Shown here: piece by piece, positions 1-5,625 of the stretch | How positions within the stretch are numbered: position 1 is the first letter of the stretch | Layout of the letters: every line of letters starts with the position of its first letter | Source of the DNA: Brevundimonas sp. UBA2388 | GTDB lineage: Bacteria > Pseudomonadota > Alphaproteobacteria > Caulobacterales > Caulobacteraceae | Length of the DNA stretch: 11,057 nucleotides | Assembly: GCA_002343425.1 (NCBI GenBank) | Contig: DDSO01000094.1 | Coordinates: 17,529-28,585 of the forward strand | Direction of reading: 5' to 3' | Program-made: the position numbers and the translations under genes | The notes under the pieces: model-generated | Told to the model about the DNA's origin: nothing | The model's database searches: none | The model's input: the letters and a program-made list of their open reading frames with translations, nothing else

Positions 1-1257
1 TTCTGGGATCCGGTCGAGAACGCCAGCTTCCTGCCCTGGCTGGCGGGGACGGCCTTGCTGCACTCAGCGGTGGTCACCGAGCGACGCGGCGCCCTGGCGG
101 GCTGGACCACATTTCTCGCCCTGCTGGCCTTCAGCTTCTCCATGCTCGGCGCCTTCCTCGTCAGGTCGGGTGTCCTGACCAGCGTCCACGCCTTCGCTGT
201 CGATCCCGAGCGCGGTCTGATGCTGCTGGCCATCCTCGGCGTCGCCTCCGGTTCCGCCTTCGCCCTGTTCGCCTGGCGCGCGCCCCACCTCAAGGGCGGC
301 GCGATGTTCGCTCCGGTCAGCCGCGAAGGCGCGCTGGTGCTCAACAATGTCTTCCTGACCGCCGCCTGCGCCACGGTACTGCTGGGCACCCTCTATCCGC
401 TTATCCTTGAGGCGATAGACGGCTCGGCCATCTCGGTGGGCCCGCCCTATTTCGCCCTGACCTTCGTGCCGCTGATGGCCGTCGCCCTGCTGATCCTGCC
501 CGCGGGGCCGCTGCTGGCGTGGAAGCGCGGCGATCTGAGGGGCGTCGGTCAAAGACTGGCCGTGGCCGCCGGCCTCGCCATCCTGATCGCTTTCGCGGGC
601 TGGGCGGTCTTCGAGCCGAAGAAGGCTCTCTCCGCCGCCGGGATCGGTCTCGGCGCCTGGTTGATCCTCGGAACCCTCGCCGAACTGGCCGAGCGGCTCC
701 GCCTGTTCCGGGCGTCCCTGCCGGAGAGCCTGCGCCGCGCGCGCGGCCTGCCCCTCGGCGCCTGGGGCACCACCCTGGCCCACGCCGGACTGGGCGTCTT
801 CGTTCTGGGGGCGGTGGTCGAGACCGGCTACCGCGTCGAGGCGGCCCGCGCCCTCGCCCCCGGCCAGACCATCGAGGCCGGAAAATGGGCCGTGCGTCTC
901 GACGAGGTCCGGATCGTCGAGGGACCGAACTATCTCGCCGAACAGGGCCGGCTGACCGTCACCCTGCGCGACGGCGGGGCGCCGCAGTCCGTCACCGCCG
1001 AGCGCCGTTTCTTCCCCACCGGGGGCCAGACCACGACCGAGGTCGGGCTCGATTTCCGCGGACTGGACGACGTCTATGTGGTGCTGGGCGAGCGCGGCCG
1101 GACCGCCGCCGATGAGCCAGGCTGGACCGTGCGTGTGTGGTGGAATCCGTGGGCACGGCTGATCTTCCTCGGTCCGACGATCATGGCCCTGGGTGGCCTG
1201 CTGTCGTTGCTGGACCGGCGGCTGCGGCTGGGCGTGAACCGGAAATCCGCGGCATGA
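1..1257 (+). CDS. ccmF: Cytochrome c heme lyase subunit CcmF/CycK (5' end outside window)
   Basis: CcmF is an inner-membrane protein that, with CcmH, attaches heme delivered by CcmE to the CxxCH motifs of apocytochromes c on the periplasmic side. The frame is open from base 1 and reads FWDPVENASFLPWL, the end of the tryptophan-rich WWD heme-handling signature, so the true start lies upstream. About 418 residues are present; the family is usually near 650, so roughly 230 N-terminal residues are missing. Visible conserved features are the histidine in LLHSAV (visible residue 21), the histidine in SVHAFAVDP (63) and the histidine in TTLAHAGLG (261), which match family heme or P-site histidines by position. 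Several hydrophobic segments follow, then a periplasmic region (about 275-385) and a last membrane helix ending in LSLLDRR. An internal TTG at 55 is not a start, because the homology continues upstream of it. The stop overlaps the next gene by ATGA, so translation is probably coupled. Family assignment is very secure. Confidence 0.96.
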   Translation, partial: FWDPVENASFLPWLAGTALLHSAVVTERRGALAGWTTFLALLAFSFSMLGAFLVRSGVLTSVHAFAVDPERGLMLLAILGVASGSAFALFAWRAPHLKGGAMFAPVSREGALVLNNVFLTAACATVLLGTLYPLILEAIDGSAISVGPPYFALTFVPLMAVALLILPAGPLLAWKRGDLRGVGQRLAVAAGLAILIAFAGWAVFEPKKALSAAGIGLGAWLILGTLAELAERLRLFRASLPESLRRARGLPLGAWGTTLAHAGLGVFVLGAVVETGYRVEAARALAPGQTIEAGKWAVRLDEVRIVEGPNYLAEQGRLTVTLRDGGAPQSVTAERRFFPTGGQTTTEVGLDFRGLDDVYVVLGERGRTAADEPGWTVRVWWNPWARLIFLGPTIMALGGLLSLLDRRLRLGVNRKSAA

Positions 1258-1757
1258 AGCGCCTCCTCCTGATCGCCGCCGCCTTGCTCCTGGCCTCCGC
1301 GCCCGCCGCTGCCCAGGAACCCCCGCCCGCGCCAGACCGCCCCCTGCCCGACGCCGCGCAGGAGGCGCGCGCCCAGGCCCTGTTCGACGACATCCGCTGC
1401 GTCGTCTGCCAGCACGAGGCCATCGCCGACAGCCCGGCCGGCATCGCCGCCGACATGCGGGTTCTGGTGCGTGAACAGATCGCCGCCGGGCGAACCGACG
1501 AGCAGGTCCGGGACGATCTGGTCCGACGCTACGGCGATTTCGTCCTGTTCACGCCGCCGCTGAGAGGTGGCACCTGGCTGCTGTGGTTTGGCCCGTTTGC
1601 GGCCCTGCTGGCGGCGGGCGCCGGTCTGTGGTTCGCGACGCGTCGCCGCGCGCCGGCGACCGAGCCCCTGTCGGCGGCTGAGGAGGCTGATCTGGAGCGG
1701 ATACTCGCCGATCAGGCGGTTCGCCCCGATCCTGACGCAAAGCCGTCTGACCACTAG
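1254..1757 (+). CDS. ccmH: Cytochrome c maturation protein CcmH/CycL (thiol oxidoreductase subunit)
   Basis: A 167-residue membrane-anchored periplasmic protein that keeps the cysteines of apocytochrome c reduced and works with CcmF in heme attachment. Residues 1-20 form a signal peptide ending APAAA-Q. The redox motif is RCVVCQ, with Cys49 and Cys52, matching the family RCxxCQ. The helical domain that follows ends in YGDFVLFTPP, also typical, then a membrane helix at about 107-128 and a short charged cytoplasmic tail. The length fits the short CycL form rather than the long E. coli CcmH, which carries an extra TPR domain; here that part (CcmI/CycH) would be a separate gene, probably upstream. 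I chose the ATG at 1254 because it gives a clean signal peptide and overlaps the ccmF stop (ATGA). The longer open frame from 1137 lies inside ccmF and is not needed. Confidence 0.95.
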   Translation: MKRLLLIAAALLLASAPAAAQEPPPAPDRPLPDAAQEARAQALFDDIRCVVCQHEAIADSPAGIAADMRVLVREQIAAGRTDEQVRDDLVRRYGDFVLFTPPLRGGTWLLWFGPFAALLAAGAGLWFATRRRAPATEPLSAAEEADLERILADQAVRPDPDAKPSDH

Positions 1758-1760
1758 GCA

Positions 1761-1822
1761 CGAGCCTGATTGTTTGGGGAGGAATCGCTTCGCGGTTCCG
1801 ACGAGAGCGTGAATCAGGCTTG
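1761..1822. repeat. Nested inverted repeat between ccmH and degP
   Basis: The outer arms AGCCTGATT (1763-1771) and AATCAGGCT (1812-1820) are perfect complements and extend to 11 pairs (1761-1771 with 1812-1822) with one G-U. Inside is a second stem, GGAATCGC (1781-1788) with GCGGTTCC (1792-1799), eight pairs with one G-U, around a tiny TTC loop. Two GANTC sites, the CcrM methylation sequence of many alphaproteobacteria, fall in it: 1782-1786 and 1811-1815. No T-run follows, so it is a poor intrinsic terminator. It could be a processing or end-protecting structure for the ccm transcript, a regulator binding site, or a dispersed repeat. The structure is seen; its role is unknown. Confidence 0.6.
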
Positions 1823-1855
1823 CAGGGACTCCGGGCCCTTCATCACGTCGCAACG

Positions 1856-1883
1856 TTGGTGAAAGGGATCGCAGCCCTATATT
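1856..1883 (+). promoter_or_regulatory. Putative degP promoter
   Basis: TTGGTG at 1856-1861 and TATATT at 1878-1883 are separated by 16 bases, acceptable spacing for -35 and -10 elements. The -10 region reads CCTATATTAC in an otherwise very GC-rich stretch, which makes it stand out. The CCTATAT context also resembles the -10 described for alphaproteobacterial heat-shock sigma factor RpoH, which would suit a degP gene, but the -35 lacks the clear CTTG of that class. A start near 1890 would give a leader of about 46 bases. This is judged by eye only. Confidence 0.4.
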
Positions 1884-1894
1884 ACAAGGCCGAA

Positions 1895-1911
1895 CGGGCG
1901 TTCGACGCCCG
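1895..1911 (+). other. Hairpin in the probable degP leader
   Basis: CGGGCGT (1895-1901) pairs perfectly with ACGCCCG (1905-1911), a seven-pair stem with a TCG loop. It lies just before the purine-rich likely ribosome site GAGAGGA (1914-1920). If transcription starts near 1890, the stem sits at the very 5' end of the mRNA, a position that often protects messages from decay. No regulatory role is shown. Confidence 0.4.
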
Positions 1912-1935
1912 ACGAGAGGATCGCAAGACACGCCT

Positions 1936-3468
1936 ATGATGAAGCGCAAGGAATTCATGCTCGGGGCCATTGCAGGCCTGACCTTCGCCGCCGCGGCGAC
2001 CGCCGGCGGCGTCATCGACTGGCCCTCGGCCAATGCGGGTCCCGTCGCGGGCTTCACGGGCCGCCTGTCGCCCGACGCCGGCGGATCCGGCCTCGCCTTC
2101 GCCCCGCCGCAGGGCGCCCCCCTCAGCTTCGCCGACATCTTCGCCCAGGTTGCGCCGGCGGTGGTGCAGATCGAGGTCAGGACCCGGGTCCAGTCGCGGC
2201 AGCGTTTCGTTCAGATTCCCGGTCTGGGGGCAGTGCCCGTCCCCGGGGGACCCCAGGGCGAGGACGGCGAGGAGGCTGAAGCGCCCACGGCCATGGGAGC
2301 AGGGTCCGGCTTCTTCATCGCCGCCAACGGCTTCATCGTCACCAACAACCACGTCGTCGCCGACGCCACCGAGATTCGCGTCAAGCTCGCCGACGGCCGT
2401 GAAATGGAGGCCCGCCTCGTCGGTCGGGACGAAAGCACCGACCTCGCCGTGATCAAGGTCGAGGGGACTGATTTTCCGTTCGTCAGCTTCGAGGAAACGG
2501 CGGTCCCGCGTGTAGGGGACTGGGTCATCGCGGTCGGCAATCCCTTCGGTCTGGGCGGAACGGCGACCGCCGGCATCGTCTCGGCGCAGGGCCGAGACGT
2601 CGACAGCGCCTATGTCGGCTATCTGCAGATCGACGCAGCGATCAACCAGGGCAATTCCGGCGGCCCGACCTTCGATATCTACGGCCGTGTCATCGGTGTG
2701 AACTCGGCCATCTATTCCCAGACGGGCGGATCAGTGGGGATCGGCTTCGCCATCCCCGCATCGGTCGCCAAGCCCATCACGGATCGCCTTATGCGAGGCG
2801 AGAGCATCGAGCGGGGCTATGTCGGTGTCGGTATCACCAACCTGAGCCGCGAGCAGATCGAGGCGCTGGGCCTGCCCGTGGGCTTCACCGGGGCCTTCGT
2901 CGGCGAGGTGACTCCCGGCGGGCCGGCTGAGTCAGGCGGCGTGCAGGTGGGCGACATCGTCACGCGGCTGAACGGAACGGCTGTGCGCGACCGGACGGAT
3001 CTGACGCGCCGAATCGGACAGGTTCGCCCCGGTGAGACCATTCGCCTCGAGGTGTTGCGCGACGGCCGTCGGGAGACCCTGACGATCCGTGTGCGTGTTC
3101 GGCCGTCCGAGACTGAACTGAACAACCGGCCGGACCAGGACCCGGACAACCCCTCGGCCCAGGAGGGTGCGGGCGCATCAGTCGGTGGACTGACCGTGGC
3201 GCCGATGTCGGACGCCCTGCGCCGGCGTTACTCGATCCCGGCGCCGATCAACGGGCTGGTGGTGACGACCGCCGAGACGATCGGCGAGCTGAATTTCCGG
3301 CCCGGCTTCGTCATCACGCGCAGCGGGTCGGGTCCGATCCGGACCCCGGCGGATCTGCAGGCCGCGATCGATGCGGCGCGCCGCGCCAACCGGGCAGGCG
3401 TCTTCCTGATCGTCTGGACCCCGCAAGGGAACACGCCGATCGTTCTGCCGCTTCCCAAACCTGAATAA
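1936..3468 (+). CDS. degP: Periplasmic Do-like serine endoprotease, DegP/HtrA family
   Basis: A 510-residue heat- and envelope-stress protease that degrades or refolds misfolded periplasmic proteins. The N-terminus has a basic MMKRKEF and a hydrophobic stretch (about 8-25), a signal peptide or anchor. The trypsin-like domain spans about 60-285 with the full catalytic triad: His139 in TNNHVVAD, Asp169 in STDLAVIKV and Ser241 in QGNSGGPTF. An acidic, proline- and glycine-rich loop (about 102-118) sits where DegP proteins carry the LA loop. PDZ1 (about 293-390) begins GYVGVGI and includes the GGPAESGGVQVGD core. A polar linker rich in N, D and P (395-410) leads to PDZ2 (about 415-510). Length and order match full-length DegP. 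There are tandem ATG codons at 1936 and 1939; the first is used here, and the ribosome site GAGAGGA (1914-1920) is unusually far upstream (15 bases). It has its own gap and a likely promoter, so it may be controlled apart from the ccm genes. In rhizobia, from memory, degP also directly follows cycHJKL. Which Deg paralogue this is cannot be settled here. Confidence 0.95.
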   Translation: MMKRKEFMLGAIAGLTFAAAATAGGVIDWPSANAGPVAGFTGRLSPDAGGSGLAFAPPQGAPLSFADIFAQVAPAVVQIEVRTRVQSRQRFVQIPGLGAVPVPGGPQGEDGEEAEAPTAMGAGSGFFIAANGFIVTNNHVVADATEIRVKLADGREMEARLVGRDESTDLAVIKVEGTDFPFVSFEETAVPRVGDWVIAVGNPFGLGGTATAGIVSAQGRDVDSAYVGYLQIDAAINQGNSGGPTFDIYGRVIGVNSAIYSQTGGSVGIGFAIPASVAKPITDRLMRGESIERGYVGVGITNLSREQIEALGLPVGFTGAFVGEVTPGGPAESGGVQVGDIVTRLNGTAVRDRTDLTRRIGQVRPGETIRLEVLRDGRRETLTIRVRVRPSETELNNRPDQDPDNPSAQEGAGASVGGLTVAPMSDALRRRYSIPAPINGLVVTTAETIGELNFRPGFVITRSGSGPIRTPADLQAAIDAARRANRAGVFLIVWTPQGNTPIVLPLPKPE

Positions 3469-3484
3469 GCCTTAACTGCCCCCA

Positions 3485-3514
3485 TCGCCGCCGATGCGCT
3501 AACATCGGCGGCGA
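3485..3514 (+). terminator. Strong hairpin between degP and the response regulator (possible terminator or attenuator)
   Basis: TCGCCGCCGATG (3485-3496) is perfectly complementary to CATCGGCGGCGA (3503-3514): twelve pairs around a six-base CGCTAA loop, starting 17 bases after the degP stop. The stem is strong enough for an intrinsic terminator, but the tail (TTCACGTTCG) has no real T-run, so termination would be partial or factor-dependent. A GATTC methylation site begins inside the last two bases of the stem (3513-3517). It could equally be an RNA-processing or 3'-end-protection stem for the degP message. Confidence 0.5.
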
Positions 3515-3523
3515 TTCACGTTC

Positions 3524-3529
3524 GAGGGG
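3524..3529 (+). promoter_or_regulatory. Ribosome binding site of the response regulator
   Basis: GAGGGG lies eight bases before the ATG at 3538 and fixes that start. Between it and the ATG is a GATTC site (3532-3536), one base from the start codon. Confidence 0.6.
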
Positions 3530-3537
3530 CTGATTCC

Positions 3538-4209
3538 ATGCGCATTCTGGTGGTCGAGGACGACGCTGAAGCAGCGACCGCCATGGTGCGGGGACTGACC
3601 GAGGCCGGGCACGAGCCGACCCACGCCGTCGACGGCGCCTTCGGCCTGCTGGAGGCGCAGAAGGGCGGCTACGACGTCTATGTCGTTGACCGGATGATGC
3701 CGCGCCTCGACGGCATCGGCATGGTCGAGACCCTGCGCAAGGACGGCGACCAGACGCCGGTGCTGTTCCTGTCCGCCCTCGGCGAGGTCGAGGACCGCGT
3801 CACCGGGCTGAACGCCGGCGCCGACGACTATCTGGTCAAACCCTATGCCTTCTCCGAGCTGATCGCCCGGGTCGAGGCCCTGTCGCGCCGCCGCGAGTCC
3901 GGCAGCGTCGCCACGATGCTCAAGGTCGGCGAGCTCGAGATGAACCTGATCGCCCGCACCGTGCACCGCGCCGGCAAGGAGATCGACCTGCAGCCTCGCG
4001 AGTTCCAGCTGCTGGAATTCCTGATGCGTCACGCCGGCCAGTCCGTGACCCGCACCATGCTGCTGGAGAAGGTCTGGGAATACCATTTCGACCCCCAGAC
4101 CAATGTCATCGACGTCCACATCAGCCGCCTTCGCGCCAAGATCGACAAGGGCTTCGACCACGCCATGCTGCAGACGGTGCGCGGGGCGGGGTATCGGCTG
4201 GAGCCGTAG
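3538..4209 (+). CDS. Response regulator, OmpR/PhoB family (receiver plus winged helix)
   Basis: A 223-residue DNA-binding response regulator, presumably phosphorylated by the histidine kinase encoded next. The receiver domain (about 1-115) has the acidic pair Asp8-Asp9 in VVEDD, the phospho-acceptor Asp51 in VVDRMMP, Ser79 in FLSALG and Lys101 in VKPYAFSEL, so all active-site positions are filled. The winged-helix domain (about 127-223) has LQPREFQLLEFLM, the recognition-helix stretch NVIDVHISRLRAKID and the terminal wing VRGAGYRLEP. The length is normal for the family. The kinase gene follows after nine bases in the same reading frame. In other alphaproteobacteria, as I recall, a regulator-kinase pair also lies between degP and glnE, but I cannot name a specific orthologue or its target genes. 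The 69-base gap upstream shows no clear promoter, only a hairpin and two GANTC sites, so it may be partly read through from degP. Confidence 0.95.
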   Translation: MRILVVEDDAEAATAMVRGLTEAGHEPTHAVDGAFGLLEAQKGGYDVYVVDRMMPRLDGIGMVETLRKDGDQTPVLFLSALGEVEDRVTGLNAGADDYLVKPYAFSELIARVEALSRRRESGSVATMLKVGELEMNLIARTVHRAGKEIDLQPREFQLLEFLMRHAGQSVTRTMLLEKVWEYHFDPQTNVIDVHISRLRAKIDKGFDHAMLQTVRGAGYRLEP

Positions 4210-4218
4210 CTTCAGCCC

Positions 4219-5625
4219 GTGAAACTCCCCTCCCTCCTACGGCGCACACCCTTCCGGCTGACGCTGCTGTTCCTCGCCCTGTTCGCGGCGGCGGCCAGCG
4301 CCATCCTGGCCTGGGTCTATTTCGCCTCGGCCTCGGAGGCCCGGACCAAGGCCGAGCGCGACGTGCGCGGGGAGATGCAGGTGCTGACCGGCATCTACAA
4401 GGAGCGCGGCTATGATGCCCTGAACCGGGCGCTGATCGACCGCACCCTGCGCGACAACTCCTTCCTCTATCTGCTGAAGAATCCCGACGGCACACAGGTC
4501 ACCGGCAGCCTGACGGACTTCCCGATCGCCGAGATGGAGGAGACCCAGGAATGGACCACCTTCCCCTTCACCGACACCGATGTGGAGGGACGGGTCACCC
4601 GGCCGCAGGTGCGCGGCGTGCAGGTGCAGCTGACAGGCGGCGGCATGCTGTTCGTCGGCCAGTCGCTGGGGGACACCGAGGCCTATCTGGCGCGCCTGAC
4701 CCAGGCCCTGTGGACCGCCATGGGCATCGTGCTGCTGCTGGGCCTGGCCGGAGGCGTGCTGGTCAGCCGCAACCTCGAACGCGCAATGAGCCGGCTGAAC
4801 AAGGTCGTCACGGCCGTGCAGGAAGGCGACCTCAAGGCCCGGGCCGTGGTCCGGAACTCCGGCGACGAACTGGACGAGCTCGGCGCGGGGCTGAACACCA
4901 TGCTGGAGCGGCTGGAGGGGTCCATGGCCTCGATCCGCCACGCCGGAGACGCCATCGCCCACGACCTGCGCTCGCCCCTGACGCGGATGCGGGCCAAGCT
5001 GGAAGTGGCCCTGATGGACGCCGAGGCCGGCAAGATCGACGGGGTCGACGCTGTCCAGCTGGCCCTGGACGAAGCCGACAATCTGCTCAAGACCTTCAAC
5101 ACCGTCCTGGCCATCGCACGGCTGCAGGCCGCGGCGGGCCGCACGCCGGACCCGAAGGTCTTCGACGCCGCCGATCTGGCCGCCGACATGGCCGAACTCT
5201 ACGAGCCCGCCTCGGAAGACAAGGGACTGGAGTTCTCCGCCGAGATCGAGCGCGGCCTGATGATCGAGGGCAATCAGCCCTTCCTGGCACAGGCCCTGGC
5301 CAACATCATCGACAACGCCATCAAATACACGCCCACCGGCGGCGCCGTGATGCTGCGCGCGCGCCGGCGGTCTTCGGGCGAGATCGAATACTCCGTCACC
5401 GACACCGGCCCCGGCGTCCCCGAGGAAGACCGCGAACGGGTCATTGAACGCTTCGTGCGTCTGGACAACAGCCGCACCGAGGCCGGCTCGGGTCTCGGCC
5501 TGTCGCTGGTCGGGGCGGTGATGGAGGCCCACGGCGGCCGCATCCTGCTGGACGAAGGCCCCGGCGAATACGGTGGCTTCGGCCCCGGCCTGCGCGTGGC
5601 GCTGGTCCTGCCGGCGGCGGAATGA
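4219..5625 (+). CDS. Membrane sensor histidine kinase (HAMP, HisKA, HATPase)
   Basis: A 468-residue inner-membrane kinase, the expected partner of the regulator just upstream. A membrane helix at about 14-36, a periplasmic stretch of about 125 residues with no recognised sensor fold, and a second helix at about 165-183 form the input part. A HAMP linker follows (about 184-236, with GDELDELGAGLNTMLERLE). The phospho-acceptor is His248 in AIAHDLRSPLTR. The ATPase domain has the N box ANIIDNAIKYT (Asn366), the G1 box DTGPG (395-399) and the G2 box GSGLGLSL (423-430), so the enzyme looks intact. The start is a GTG at 4219, the first start codon after the regulator's TAG in the same frame, with no convincing ribosome site, so translation is probably coupled. 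The stop overlaps glnE by ATGA. The signal it senses is unknown. Confidence 0.94.
   Translation: MKLPSLLRRTPFRLTLLFLALFAAAASAILAWVYFASASEARTKAERDVRGEMQVLTGIYKERGYDALNRALIDRTLRDNSFLYLLKNPDGTQVTGSLTDFPIAEMEETQEWTTFPFTDTDVEGRVTRPQVRGVQVQLTGGGMLFVGQSLGDTEAYLARLTQALWTAMGIVLLLGLAGGVLVSRNLERAMSRLNKVVTAVQEGDLKARAVVRNSGDELDELGAGLNTMLERLEGSMASIRHAGDAIAHDLRSPLTRMRAKLEVALMDAEAGKIDGVDAVQLALDEADNLLKTFNTVLAIARLQAAAGRTPDPKVFDAADLAADMAELYEPASEDKGLEFSAEIERGLMIEGNQPFLAQALANIIDNAIKYTPTGGAVMLRARRRSSGEIEYSVTDTGPGVPEEDRERVIERFVRLDNSRTEAGSGLGLSLVGAVMEAHGGRILLDEGPGEYGGFGPGLRVALVLPAAE

Noticed and set aside
64..783. Long open frames opposite ccmF, and similar ones opposite the kinase gene and glnE (4237-5532, 5877-7124)
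   Set aside because: They mirror strongly supported genes, have low-complexity Gly/Gln/Arg-rich translations and no recognisable motifs. High GC makes long antisense frames common.
1074..2138. 354-codon minus-strand frame crossing ccmF, ccmH and the degP gap
   Set aside because: It lies across three regions explained by plus-strand genes and the structured gap, and its translation looks like no protein family.
3470..3504. TTAAC and CTAAC near the regulator gap as a CtrA binding site
   Set aside because: The spacing does not fit the TTAA-N7-TTAA pattern; only a half-site is present.
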